Positions 1-7,635 of a stretch of 16,100 nt of DNA are shown one piece after another; position 1 is the stretch's first letter; each line of letters starts with the position of its first letter. The translations under genes and the position numbers were made by a program. The notes below the pieces were generated by a model, which had not been told where the DNA came from, did no database searches, and was given only the letters and a program-made list of their open reading frames with translations. Origin of the DNA: Actinomycetes bacterium (lineage in GTDB: Bacteria > Actinomycetota > Actinomycetes > Propionibacteriales > Propionibacteriaceae); contig JAKOQD010000315.1 in assembly GCA_029778515.1 (NCBI GenBank), positions 1 to 16,100 of the forward strand, in the 5' to 3' direction.

Positions 1-69
1 GGCAGCGACGATCAGAACGGCCGCGACCGCAGCCAGGACGTACCAGAAGTAGTTCTCCACGCCGCTCAT
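1..69 (-). CDS. ftsY: FtsY, signal recognition particle receptor (N-terminal fragment)
   Basis: Only the first 20-23 residues are inside the window; the gene continues past the left edge. The visible peptide begins MSGVENYFWYVL and runs into an Ala/Val/Leu/Ile stretch that looks like an N-terminal membrane anchor. Actinobacterial FtsY proteins often carry such an anchor before the GTPase domain, and ftsY lies just downstream of smc in many of them, so the name rests on position plus the anchor; no GTPase motif is visible. FtsY docks ribosome-SRP complexes at the membrane. Neither the ATG (67-69) nor the in-frame GTG (58-60) has a Shine-Dalgarno site. TACCAT lies 7 nt upstream of the GTG, which fits a leaderless start there, making MENYFWYVL the true N-terminus. 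An unrelated membrane protein is the alternative. Confidence 0.55.
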   Translation of the reverse strand, partial: MSGVENYFWYVLAAVAAVLIVAA

Positions 70-103
70 GGTAGGCAACACCAGGCCCACCACCCAGCCA
101 AAG

Positions 104-349
104 TCAGCGCTTGGGCGCCTCTGCGGCCGAATCCGCGCTCTTGGGCCGGATGTCCTCGATCTCCTCGAAGAACTCGACCAGCCCCTGTGGCGGGTCCGCG
201 TCGCCGTTCAGGTGCTTCGCGGTGTTGGCCATCACGTTGGCGAATTCGGGGGCTTTGCTGGCGAGGCTGCCGTTCATGCCGACGGCGACCACCGCGATCA
301 CACACAGGGCGATCGCGACGAGCGCCACGGTGATGATCCAATAACTCAA
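104..349 (-). CDS. Small single-pass membrane protein, function unknown (TTG start)
   Basis: Unrecognised 81-residue protein between smc and ftsY. Residues 3-24 form one strongly hydrophobic segment starting MSYWIITVALVAIAL. A polar, acidic tail follows, with a short FFEEIEDI patch near residues 60-67 and an Ala/Ser/Lys/Arg-rich end. It looks like a membrane-anchored protein with a cytoplasmic or external tail of about 55 residues. I chose the TTG at 347-349 because GGAAGG lies 7 nt upstream (357-362). The longer reading from an ATG at 388 would add 13 polar residues and bury that site. It ends 34 nt before the FtsY ATG. No enzymatic motif is visible and I propose no function. Confidence 0.62.
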   Translation of the reverse strand: MSYWIITVALVAIALCVIAVVAVGMNGSLASKAPEFANVMANTAKHLNGDADPPQGLVEFFEEIEDIRPKSADSAAEAPKR

Positions 350-356
350 GACACAG

Positions 357-362
357 CCTTCC
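357..362 (-). promoter_or_regulatory. Shine-Dalgarno site deciding the TTG start at 349
   Basis: GGAAGG on the minus strand, 7 nt before the TTG codon of the 81-residue membrane protein. It is the reason for preferring TTG over the in-frame ATG at 388. Confidence 0.5.
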
Positions 363-445
363 GATGGACTACGAACAGTATGCCGCACGCGGCGGAAGGC
401 TCAGTTGAGCCTCCTCGAGTTCTCAGTCTCCTTGTGGCGAATTTT

Positions 446-475
446 CAGAGATGCCGACCTGCGTCGGGATGACGT
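446..475 (+). repeat. REP-like imperfect palindrome (copy A) downstream of smc
   Basis: The core at 451-470 reads ATGCCGAC-CTGC-GTCGGGAT: two 8-bp arms with one mismatch around a 4-nt loop. It is flanked by CAGAG on the left and GACGT on the right. The same layout (AGAGAT, 8-bp arm, CTGC, 8-bp arm, GAC) recurs in inverse orientation at 8896-8925. It sits in the 135-bp gap between the smc stop (485) and the small membrane gene (349), where it could act as a terminator or 3' stabiliser for smc mRNA. Nothing else is evident in this gap apart from the Shine-Dalgarno site. Confidence 0.6.
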
Positions 476-484
476 TGGCTGGGC

Positions 485-3400
485 TCAGGCATCCCGCAGT
501 CGCTGGCTGATCACGGCCGAGACCCCGTCGGACCGCATGGTCACCCCGTACAGCGCGTCGGCGATCTCCATGGTGCGCTTCTGGTGGGTGATCACCAGCA
601 GCTGGCTGTTCGCCCGGAGCTCTTCGTAGATCTCCAGCAGGCGGCCGAGGTTGGTGTCGTCGAGCGCGGCCTCGACCTCGTCGAGGATATAGAAGGGGCT
701 GGGACGGGCTTTGAACAGCGCCACCAGGAAGGCCACCGCCACCAGTGAACGCTCGCCGCCGGAAAGCAGCGACAGCCGCTTCACCTTCTTCCCGGCGGGA
801 CGTGCCTCCACGTCCACACCGGTGGTCAGCCACTCCCCCGGCTCGGTGAGCACGAGGCGTCCCTCGCCGCCGGGGAACAGCCGGGCGAACGCGTCCTCGA
901 AGGCCTGTTCGACGTCGGCGTAGGCGGCCGCGAACACTTCCTGCACGCGGGTGTCCACGTCGGCGATGATCCCGTTCAGGTCGTCGCGGGTCTTGCGCAG
1001 GTCAGCCAGCTGCTCGGCCAGGAAAGTGTGCCGCTCGCTGAGCGCGTCGAACTCTTCCAGCGCCAGCGGGTTCACCTTCCCCAGCACCGCGAGGTCACGC
1101 TCAGCCGCCCGCAGCCGCCGCTCCTGCTCGGCCCGCACGTACGGGACGGGATCTGGCTGCGGGTCGTCCTCGGTCAGCGGTTTGCCGTCGGCGTTGACCA
1201 GCACCGGCACCAGTTGTTCCGGCCCGTATTCGCCGACCAGCGCCTCCGGCTCCAGCCCGAGTTCGGCCAGCGCCTTCTCGGCCAGCGCGTCGATCTTCAT
1301 CTGCTGTTGCGCGCGGGCGAGTTCGTCGGCGTGGACGGTGTCGACCAGGTTCTCGAACGCTTTCGCCAGTTCCCGCCCGCGCTGCCGGACGGCGGTCAGC
1401 TCGGTCTCGGCAACGCTGCGAGCCTCCTGCGCACGCATGCGTTCGGTCTCGGCAAGAGCCCTGGACGCGCTCACCTGTTCGGCCAGCCATTCGGCGGCCT
1501 TCAGGACGCCGGCGGCCACCTCCGCCTCCCGACGGAGAAGCTCCCGACGCGCGGCGGCCTTGGCCCGGGCCGAGCGCTCCGCATCGGCTGCCCGCAGCAG
1601 GCTGTCCGCCCGTCCGGCGAAGGCTCGTGCCCGCTCCTCGACCGTGCGCAACGCCAGCCGCGCCTCCATTTCGGCGGCGCGGGCCGCGCGGGCCAGGTCA
1701 CCGAGATGGTCGCGTTCGGTCGGATCGGCCTCACCGGTCTCGGTCTGCTCGGAGGCCAGTTCCAGTCGCGTCTCAAGCTCGCTCAGGTTGGCCAGCGCGT
1801 GGTCGCGGGCCGTGGCCGCGTTGTCGGCCGCCTGCGCAAGGCGTCCGGCTTCGGCCTGGGCCGAGCGGACGATCTGGTTCAGCTCGCCCGCCTCCTCGGC
1901 CATCGCGGCATGCTCGGCGTCCGATTCGTGCAGGCGGGCCAGTGCCGCGTCCGACCGTTCGCGAGCGGACGCGAGCAACTGCTCGGCCTCGGCGATCGCG
2001 AACCGGGTCCGCTCGACCTCGGCCTGAGCGGCGCTGAGCTTTTCGTTGGTCTCATCCAGCGCGGCCTGCACCTCCAGCAGGGACGGCTTTGCCGACGATC
2101 CGCCGGCCGCGAACCAGGAGCTGAGCAGGTCGCCGCCGGTGGTCACAGCGGTCACATCCGGCAGCTTGGCCACGAGCTCGCGGCCCTGGGCCAGGTCGTC
2201 CACGACCGCCACCTTGAACAAGAGCCGTTCAATGGCCGGACGCAGGCTCGCCGCGCAGTCCACCAGCCCGGCCGCGTAGCAGGCGTTCGCCGGCAGCTTC
2301 GGCCAGCCGGACGTGTCCGCGGGCAGGTCAGCGCCCAGCAGCATGCCGGCCCGGCCCAGGTCCTCGGCTTTCAGGTGGTCGAAGGCGCGGACGGCGGCGT
2401 CCACCCCAGTCACCGCGATCGCGTCCGCAGCCGAACCCAGCGCGGCCGCGATGGCAACCTCCTTGCCGACCGGAACGCTGATCAGTGCCGCGACCGAGCC
2501 CAGCAGGCCGTCCAGCTGGTCACCGGCGGCGAGGAGGGCGGCGGTGCCGTCGCGTCGCTCCAGGCCGAGGGCCAGCGCTTCGGCGCGCGCCGCTGCGGCT
2601 CCCCGCTCCGCGGTGGCCGCCCGCTCGGCTGTCTGGAGCTCTTCCAGTGCGGTCAGCCGTGCAGCCACGTCAGCCTCAGCGGCTTCGTAGGCATCGTCCA
2701 GCCCGGACTCTCCGGCGCTCAACCCGGCGAGCCGGGTCTCCAACTGAGCGAATTGCCGCTTGGCGTTGGTGGCCCGGTCCTCAGCTTCGGCCTTGGCCGC
2801 CACCAGCCGCTCGATCTCCGCCCCGGCTGCCTCGGACCGGCTGCGCAGTGTGTTCACTTCACCGGCAAGCCGGGCCAGGCCCTCCCTGCGGTCGGCGATC
2901 GCTCGCAGTTGGGCCGAATACTGCTTCTCGGCTTCGGCGTGCGCTGTCTCGGCGGCGTTGCGGGCATCGGTCGCGGCCGCCAGCGCCGCGGTGCGTTCGG
3001 CCACCTCGGCCTGCACGGACGCCTCGGTTTTACGGATCTCGGCCGCCTCGCGCTCAATGGCCTCCGGATCGCGCCCCGGACGCTCGTCGGTGCCGATCGC
3101 TGCCGCGTTGCGCAGCCGTTCGGACGCGATCGTCGTCGTACTCGCCACCCGCTCGGCCAACCCGGCCAGCGCGTACCAGGTCTCCTGGGCTGCGGTCAGC
3201 GCGGGCAGGGCGTCTCGTGCGGCGACTTCGGCAGCCTGCTCGGCCTCACGGGCGGAGGTCAGCTCCGCCTCGATCCGCAGTCGGCGTTGCTTGAGTTCGG
3301 CCTCGGCGGCCAGATCGGTCGCCAGCGACGAAGTGGCGGCGACCAGATCGTCGGCCAGCAGCCGGGCGCGCGCGTCACGCAGGTCGGCCTGGATGACCGC

Positions 3401-4045
3401 AGCCTTGCGGGCCACCTCGGCCTGCCGGCCTAGCGGCTTCAGCTGGCGGCGGATCTCGCCGAGCAGGTCGGAGAGCCGGTTCAAGTTGGCCGCGGTGGCT
3501 TCGAGCTTGCGCTGTGCCTTTTCCTTGCGCTTGCGGTGCTTGAGCACCCCGGCGGCCTCTTCGATGAAGCCGCGACGGGTCTCGGGCGTGGCCTGCAGGA
3601 TCGAATCGAGCTGACCCTGGCCGACGATGACGTGCATCTCCCGGCCGATACCCGAGTCGCTGAGCAGGTCTTGGACGTCCAGCAGCCGCGCGGGCGAACC
3701 GTTGATGGCGTATTCGGACCCGCCGGTGCGGAACATCGTCCGGCTGATCGTGACCTCGGTGTAGTCGATCGGCAGCGAACCGTCCGAGTTGTCGATGGTC
3801 AGCACCACTTCGGCGCGCCCGAGCGGGGCGCGTCCGGAAGTGCCGGCGAAGATGACGTCCTCCATCTTGCCGCCACGCAGCGACTTGGCCCCCTGCTCGC
3901 CCATCACCCAGGCGAGCGCGTCGACGACGTTCGACTTGCCGGAGCCGTTGGGTCCGACCACGCAGGTGATTCCCGGCTCGAAGACCAGGTTGGTGGTGGA
4001 CGCGAACGACTTGAAGCCGCGCAGGGTGAGGCTCTTCAGGTACAT
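485..4045 (-). CDS. smc: SMC chromosome condensation and segregation ATPase
   Basis: Complete SMC protein of 1186 residues, the normal length. The N-terminus MYLKSLTLRGFKSFAS is typical. The Walker A loop GPNGSGKS is at 31-38, the Q-loop region VGQGQLD at 141-147, the ABC signature LSGGE from 1094, and Walker B FYILDE at about 1118-1123, followed by the D-loop and a switch histidine (ITHQ). Two long Ala/Glu/Arg-rich coiled coils (about 170-505 and 660-1010) flank a hinge at about 511-655. SMC dimers act with ScpA and ScpB to extrude DNA loops and organise the chromosome; the scp genes are not in the window. The start lies 3 nt after the GtrA-family stop, so translation is probably coupled. 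No frameshift or missing catalytic motif is seen. Confidence 0.98.
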   Translation of the reverse strand: MYLKSLTLRGFKSFASTTNLVFEPGITCVVGPNGSGKSNVVDALAWVMGEQGAKSLRGGKMEDVIFAGTSGRAPLGRAEVVLTIDNSDGSLPIDYTEVTISRTMFRTGGSEYAINGSPARLLDVQDLLSDSGIGREMHVIVGQGQLDSILQATPETRRGFIEEAAGVLKHRKRKEKAQRKLEATAANLNRLSDLLGEIRRQLKPLGRQAEVARKAAVIQADLRDARARLLADDLVAATSSLATDLAAEAELKQRRLRIEAELTSAREAEQAAEVAARDALPALTAAQETWYALAGLAERVASTTTIASERLRNAAAIGTDERPGRDPEAIEREAAEIRKTEASVQAEVAERTAALAAATDARNAAETAHAEAEKQYSAQLRAIADRREGLARLAGEVNTLRSRSEAAGAEIERLVAAKAEAEDRATNAKRQFAQLETRLAGLSAGESGLDDAYEAAEADVAARLTALEELQTAERAATAERGAAAARAEALALGLERRDGTAALLAAGDQLDGLLGSVAALISVPVGKEVAIAAALGSAADAIAVTGVDAAVRAFDHLKAEDLGRAGMLLGADLPADTSGWPKLPANACYAAGLVDCAASLRPAIERLLFKVAVVDDLAQGRELVAKLPDVTAVTTGGDLLSSWFAAGGSSAKPSLLEVQAALDETNEKLSAAQAEVERTRFAIAEAEQLLASARERSDAALARLHESDAEHAAMAEEAGELNQIVRSAQAEAGRLAQAADNAATARDHALANLSELETRLELASEQTETGEADPTERDHLGDLARAARAAEMEARLALRTVEERARAFAGRADSLLRAADAERSARAKAAARRELLRREAEVAAGVLKAAEWLAEQVSASRALAETERMRAQEARSVAETELTAVRQRGRELAKAFENLVDTVHADELARAQQQMKIDALAEKALAELGLEPEALVGEYGPEQLVPVLVNADGKPLTEDDPQPDPVPYVRAEQERRLRAAERDLAVLGKVNPLALEEFDALSERHTFLAEQLADLRKTRDDLNGIIADVDTRVQEVFAAAYADVEQAFEDAFARLFPGGEGRLVLTEPGEWLTTGVDVEARPAGKKVKRLSLLSGGERSLVAVAFLVALFKARPSPFYILDEVEAALDDTNLGRLLEIYEELRANSQLLVITHQKRTMEIADALYGVTMRSDGVSAVISQRLRDA

Positions 4046-4048
4046 CGA

Positions 4049-4606
4049 CTACACCGCCGCTTGGTGCTTGTTGCGCACGTGCGTGAATGTCCACAGCTTG
4101 TTGGCCACGAAGTTGATCGGCATCGTGATCACGATGGTGAACAGCTGCGCCCAGTACTCGCGGGAGGCGAACCCGGCGTTCTCATGGAACCAGGGCTCGG
4201 GCAGGTAGAACCACGAGGTCGGGTTGGTGAAGGCGACCTTGATGAAGATGCCCAGCAGCGCGGCGGCCGAACCGACCGCGAGGAACGGCCAGAACTCCTG
4301 CCACCACGGTGCCTTGCGGGTGTGCCGGAAGGTCCAGGAACGGTTCAGCTGGAAGTTGAAGACGTTGGCGACCAGGAAGGCGACCAGCCAGACCAGCACG
4401 GTGTAGCGGAAGTTGAAGTTGGTGCCAGGAATGGCGAACAGGATGCGCTGGGCGTTAATCGTGCCGCCGTTGGCCTTGTTCATGGCGATCGCGACCAGCA
4501 TGTTCACTACCACGCCGGCGCCGCCCACGATGCCGAACTTCACGAACTGCCGCAGCACGCGCTGGAAGCGCTGGGTCGGTTCGGCTCCGGTCACATCTGC
4601 GAACAA
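4049..4606 (-). CDS. GtrA-like four-helix membrane protein
   Basis: A 185-residue protein with four hydrophobic segments at about 22-43, 68-86, 106-127 and 152-170. The N-terminal FVKFGIVGGAGVVVN and the repeated FNFQLNRSWTF and NFVANKLWTF motifs are characteristic of the GtrA/DPMS family. These proteins are thought to move lipid-linked sugars across the membrane or to assist glycosyltransferases in teichoic acid, arabinogalactan or O-antigen modification. The substrate here is unknown and no glycosyltransferase is adjacent. The first start, TTG at 4604-4606, has no Shine-Dalgarno site. The in-frame GTG at 4592-4594 lies 8 nt from TATTGT (4603-4608), so a leaderless start giving 181 residues (MTGAEPTQRF) is at least as likely. 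The gene is 3 nt from smc. Confidence 0.88.
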   Translation of the reverse strand: MFADVTGAEPTQRFQRVLRQFVKFGIVGGAGVVVNMLVAIAMNKANGGTINAQRILFAIPGTNFNFRYTVLVWLVAFLVANVFNFQLNRSWTFRHTRKAPWWQEFWPFLAVGSAAALLGIFIKVAFTNPTSWFYLPEPWFHENAGFASREYWAQLFTIVITMPINFVANKLWTFTHVRNKHQAAV

Positions 4607-4608
4607 TA
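4603..4608 (-). promoter_or_regulatory. Possible -10 box (TATTGT) for a leaderless GtrA-like transcript
   Basis: TATTGT on the minus strand lies 8 nt before the in-frame GTG at 4592-4594, in the 67-bp gap after mutM. If used, it would also drive smc. I see no convincing -35 element. Confidence 0.35.
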
Positions 4609-4673
4609 CGCGAGAGGCTGCGTGCAGCGCGCGACGGCTCGACGTGGGGCGTCTTCCCGCTCAGCGCTGAACA

Positions 4674-5531
4674 TCATCGAACGACCTGGGTGCGCGGACG
4701 CCGCTGACAGGCAGGGCAGCGATAACTGGAGCGGTTCATGAAGGGCTCGCGGACGATGGCGCGGCCGCAGCGCAGGCAGGGCAGGTCTTCCCTGCCGTAG
4801 GCCGACAGCGAGCGGCCGAAGTATCCGGAACTGCCGTTGACGTTCACATACAGGGCGTCGAAGGACGTGCCACCCTGAGCCAGCGATTCGCGCATCACCG
4901 CAACGGCCGCGTCCAGCAACTCGACGACCAACGCCGGGCTGAGCCGGTCGGCCGGAGTGTCGTAATGCACCCGCGCGCGCCACAGGGCTTCGTCGGCGTA
5001 GATGTTGCCGATCCCCGAGACGACCGTCTGGTTCAGCAGCACCCGCTTGATGCCACTGTGCCTGCGCCGGATGTCAGCCACCAACGCGTCCCGGTCGAGG
5101 TCGGGATCGAACAGGTCGCGGGCGATGTGGGCCACTTCCACCGGCAGCTCGGCGCCGCCCGGGCTGAGCCACAAGCCACCGAACATGCGCTGGTCGGCGA
5201 ACCGGATCTCCGGTCCCCCATCGTCGAAGGCGAAGCGGACGCGGCACTGCGGCGGCAGCTCAGCTTCGGGAGCGTCGACCCGGAACTGGCCGCTCATGCC
5301 CAGATGCGCCATCAGCGCGTCCCCATCAGTGAACGGCAGCCAGATGAACTTGCCGCGCCGCTTGGGTTCGGCGAACCTCCGTCCGACCAATACGGACGCG
5401 AAGTCGTCCGGGCCACCGACGTGGCGGCGCACCGGACGCGGGTGGAGCACTGTAACGGCCGAGATCCGGCGACCGGGAATCAGTTGGGCGAGGCCGGAGC
5501 GGACGACTTCGACCTCGGGTAGTTCAGGCAT
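4674..5531 (-). CDS. mutM: Formamidopyrimidine-DNA glycosylase (Fpg/MutM)
   Basis: A 285-residue bifunctional base-excision repair enzyme that removes 8-oxoguanine and formamidopyrimidines and nicks the abasic site. The N-terminus MPELPEVE supplies the catalytic Pro2 and Glu3. Lys61 in RRGKF matches the conserved beta-elimination lysine. The helix-two-turn-helix contains GIGNIYADEALWRARVH. The C-terminal zinc finger has Cys252, Cys255, Cys272 and Cys275 (C-X2-C-X16-C-X2-C), and the intervening FMNRSSYRCPACQ matches the family. This intact finger distinguishes it from zinc-less Nei/Fpg relatives. The start codon overlaps the rnc stop by one base (TGATG), so the pair is coupled. The rnc-mutM pairing is conserved in actinobacteria. 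Confidence 0.97.
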   Translation of the reverse strand: MPELPEVEVVRSGLAQLIPGRRISAVTVLHPRPVRRHVGGPDDFASVLVGRRFAEPKRRGKFIWLPFTDGDALMAHLGMSGQFRVDAPEAELPPQCRVRFAFDDGGPEIRFADQRMFGGLWLSPGGAELPVEVAHIARDLFDPDLDRDALVADIRRRHSGIKRVLLNQTVVSGIGNIYADEALWRARVHYDTPADRLSPALVVELLDAAVAVMRESLAQGGTSFDALYVNVNGSSGYFGRSLSAYGREDLPCLRCGRAIVREPFMNRSSYRCPACQRRPRTQVVR

Positions 5532-6376
5532 CAGGCGGAATCGCCGGAAAGCGCCGACTCCGACCTGGCAGCGGCAACATCGGACAGCGCGGCGAACGCG
5601 CTCTTGGCCGCGCCCTGCTCGGCCTGTTTCTTGGAGGTGCCGGAACCGGTGCCGAAAGCACGCGCGCCGATCACTGCGGCGGCTTCGAAGCGCTTCTCGT
5701 GGTCAGGGCCGGACTCGGTGACCCGGTAGACCGGCACCCCGAGCTCCAGCTCGGCGCTCAGTTCCTGCAGGCTGGTCTTCCAGTCCAGACCGGCACCGAG
5801 CACGGCCGCGTCCAGCACCAGCGGGTCGAAAAGGTGGTGCACCAGGCGGTCGGCGGCGTCCCGTCCGGAAGAAATCAGTACGGCGCCGAGGACAGCCTCC
5901 AACGAGTCCGCCAGGATCGAGGACTTGTCGGAGCCGCCGGTGGCGACCTCGCCCTTGCCCAGCAGGATCTCACTGCCGAGGTCGAGCGAACGAGCCACCC
6001 CGGCGAGGCTGTGCGCGTTCACCACCGCAGCCCGGAGCTTGGCCAGTCGGCCCTCGGGCAGGTCGGGAAAGCTTCGGTAGAGGAACTCGGTGACCACGAT
6101 GCCAAGCACAGCGTCGCCGAGGAACTCGAGGCGCTCGTTGTGCGGCAGGCCACCGTTCTCGTAGGCGTAGGAACGGTGGGTTACGGCAAGGCGAAACAGC
6201 TGGGGATCCAGTTGGATCCCCAGCTCTTCGATCAGCTCGAGGCAGCGGCTCGTTGCCGCCGGATCACCGGACGTGGCCGGAGAGCCTTCAGGACTCGAGA
6301 ATCTGCCGGCGGGCAGCGCGCGGGCCGTACTGGCCGCACTCCGGGCAGGCGGTGTGCGGCAGGTGCTTGGCACCAC
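5531..6376 (-). CDS. rnc: Ribonuclease III (start uncertain)
   Basis: Double-strand-specific endoribonuclease for rRNA precursor and mRNA processing. Numbered from the GTG at 6376 (281 residues), the RNase III signature [13 protein letters not shown] is at 80-92, with Glu81, Glu84 and Asp88. Asp157 and Glu160 complete the metal site, and a double-stranded-RNA-binding domain covers about 198-268 ([33 protein letters not shown]). The start is a problem. Family similarity begins only near residue 47, and from the rpmF stop (6288) to that point there is no in-frame ATG, GTG or TTG. The only ordinary starts are GTG at 6374-6376 or 6371-6373, inside rpmF and without a Shine-Dalgarno site. A rare start closer to residue 40-48 is possible. 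The protein itself is certain; the first 40 or so residues are not. Confidence 0.93.
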   Translation of the reverse strand: MVPSTCRTPPARSAASTARALPAGRFSSPEGSPATSGDPAATSRCLELIEELGIQLDPQLFRLAVTHRSYAYENGGLPHNERLEFLGDAVLGIVVTEFLYRSFPDLPEGRLAKLRAAVVNAHSLAGVARSLDLGSEILLGKGEVATGGSDKSSILADSLEAVLGAVLISSGRDAADRLVHHLFDPLVLDAAVLGAGLDWKTSLQELSAELELGVPVYRVTESGPDHEKRFEAAAVIGARAFGTGSGTSKKQAEQGAAKSAFAALSDVAAARSESALSGDSA

Positions 6377-6479
6377 AAGCCGCGTTGGCGCAGGTCACCA
6401 GGGTCGGCGCGGAGGTCTTCCACTGGGAACGGCGGGCCCGCGTGTTGCTGCGGGACATTCTCCGCTTGGGAACGGCCAC
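6288..6479 (-). CDS. rpmF: Large ribosomal subunit protein bL32 (zinc-binding form)
   Basis: A 63-residue protein starting [17 protein letters not shown], the canonical bL32 N-terminus. Cys30, Cys35, Cys45 and Cys48 form the zinc site, so this is the cysteine-containing (C+) version. The GTG at 6477-6479 is chosen because AAGGAG (6487-6492) lies 7 nt upstream and because homologues begin at this residue. The DUF177 gene ends just upstream, and its last two sense codons form that Shine-Dalgarno site. The DUF177-rpmF pair is conserved across bacteria. The downstream rnc frame may overlap its 3' end. Confidence 0.97.
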   Translation of the reverse strand: MAVPKRRMSRSNTRARRSQWKTSAPTLVTCANAACGAKHLPHTACPECGQYGPRAARRQILES

Positions 6480-6483
6480 GGCG

Positions 6484-7044
6484 TTACTCCTTGTTCTTCG
6501 ATTCGTTCGACGGAGCCGGCCACGCTTCCAGCTCAGCCCATCGAGGATCGATGGGCTCGGCATGGCTGTGCTGCGGATCCCGATTCAGGTTGGCCCCGCA
6601 TTCGGGGCACAACCCGGCGCAATCCGGCTGGCACAAGGGCGTGAACGGCAGTTCGAGTACCACCGCGTCCCGCAGGACGGGCTCGAGGTCGATCAACTCG
6701 CCCTCGATGTGCAAGGCCTCGGCATCGTCGAGTTCCTTCCCCGGGTAGCAGTACAACTCCTGCAGGTCGACCTCGACTTGGGCGTCGATGTCGTCCAGAC
6801 AGCGTGCACAGGTACCCCGGAGCCGGACCGTGGCGGTACCGGAGACCAGGACCCCCTCCACCACCGACTCCAACCGAAGGTCGAGGTCGACGGGTGAGCC
6901 GGGTGGCACCCCGATCATTTCGATGCCGAGATCCACAGGTGCTTCGGTGACCCGGGTGACTTCCCGTAACACTCCGGCCCGACGGGTCAACTCATGGGTG
7001 TCAAGGACAAGCCCAGAACGATGGTCAGGCAGGCGGGGAGTCAC
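6484..7044 (-). CDS. YceD/DUF177 family protein, linked to 23S rRNA and bL32
   Basis: A 186-residue member of the YceD (DUF177) family, nearly always encoded directly before rpmF as here. The family is associated with 23S rRNA accumulation and ribosome assembly, but the mechanism is not settled. Visible features are a beta-rich central region (about 50-95), a Cys79-X2-Cys82 pair, and a second cluster Cys138, Cys142, Cys146 and Cys149 within [17 protein letters not shown], suggesting metal binding. The tail is acidic and Pro/Glu/Lys-rich. The GTG start at 7042-7044 is supported by AAAGGA (7051-7056), 6 nt upstream. The stop TAA lies 4 nt before the rpmF start. Confidence 0.93.
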   Translation of the reverse strand: MTPRLPDHRSGLVLDTHELTRRAGVLREVTRVTEAPVDLGIEMIGVPPGSPVDLDLRLESVVEGVLVSGTATVRLRGTCARCLDDIDAQVEVDLQELYCYPGKELDDAEALHIEGELIDLEPVLRDAVVLELPFTPLCQPDCAGLCPECGANLNRDPQHSHAEPIDPRWAELEAWPAPSNESKNKE

Positions 7045-7097
7045 GACGTTTCCTTTCGCACATTGCGGTAATCGAGCAGCGTCATAACCAACGCAAG

Positions 7098-7127
7098 ACT
7101 CTACCTTGAGCCGCGCTCCGTCTCCAA
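7098..7127 (-). promoter_or_regulatory. Candidate promoter for the DUF177-rpmF-rnc-mutM series
   Basis: On the minus strand, TTGGAG (7122-7127) and TAGAGT (7098-7103) are separated by 18 nt. They sit in the 93-bp gap after the SepIVA-like gene and about 40 nt upstream of the DUF177 Shine-Dalgarno site. It is the best sigma-70-like pair in the gap and implies a short 5' leader. Confidence 0.45.
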
Positions 7128-7137
7128 AACGTGCTGG

Positions 7138-7635
7138 TCAGGCCTTCGCCCTCGGCAACATCTGGGTGTTGCTGTCGTCGAGGCTCGAGCGGGACGCCAG
7201 CCGTTCACGCATGGTGCGCACCTGCCCCATGGTCTTCTGCAGGCTGGCTTCGAAGGTGGCGATCCGGGTGTCCACGTAGGCGTCGGCTTCGCGGCGCAGA
7301 CCTTCCGCGTCCGCCAACGCCTTGGCTTCGAGAGCAGCGGCCTTTCGCTTGGCCGCCTCCATCACCGGGGTCTGGCTGGCAAGGTAGCTGGCCTTCTCCT
7401 CTGCGGACGCGATGATCTGGGCGGCCTCGGCCTGGGCGCGTTCCAGGGTCTCCAGCGAGGTCGCCGTGACCCGCTGAGCCTCGCCCACGTCGGTGGAAAG
7501 GGCCTGGGTGGCCTTCTCGATCAGGTCCAGGGCCTGGGCGCGGTTGACCATGCACGAGGCCGACATCGGCACGGCTTTGGCGTTGTTGACGAGTTCGCGG
7601 AGTTCGCGCAGCACCTCGGTGGTCCGCTCAACCAT
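7138..7635 (-). CDS. SepIVA/DivIVA-like coiled-coil division protein
   Basis: A 165-residue, largely helical protein, rich in Ala, Glu and Arg, with a probable coiled coil over about 35-145. The N-terminal AKAVPMSASCMVNR and the C-terminal LRREADAYVDTRIATFE resemble from memory the ends of mycobacterial SepIVA (Rv2927c family), a DivIVA-like factor for septation and envelope growth. The position next to DUF177, rnc and coaD also matches that gene. It is considerably shorter than mycobacterial SepIVA (about 245 residues), the difference being in the central repetitive coil. Its ATG overlaps the coaD stop by 8 nt, and AAGGAAG precedes the ATG, so it is translated with coaD. An ATP synthase b-subunit-like resemblance is coincidental coiled coil. 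Confidence 0.82.
   Translation of the reverse strand: MVERTTEVLRELRELVNNAKAVPMSASCMVNRAQALDLIEKATQALSTDVGEAQRVTATSLETLERAQAEAAQIIASAEEKASYLASQTPVMEAAKRKAAALEAKALADAEGLRREADAYVDTRIATFEASLQKTMGQVRTMRERLASRSSLDDSNTQMLPRAKA

Noticed and set aside
423..833. Minus-strand 136-codon frame downstream of smc
   Set aside because: It is mostly a shifted frame of the smc 3' end. Its tail, VIPTQVGIS, is just the translated REP-like palindrome, a familiar artefact.
1028..3433. 801-codon open frame on the plus strand
   Set aside because: It lies wholly antisense to smc coiled-coil codons. Such frames are a by-product of high GC content and Ala/Glu/Arg-rich coding on the other strand; no domain is recognisable.
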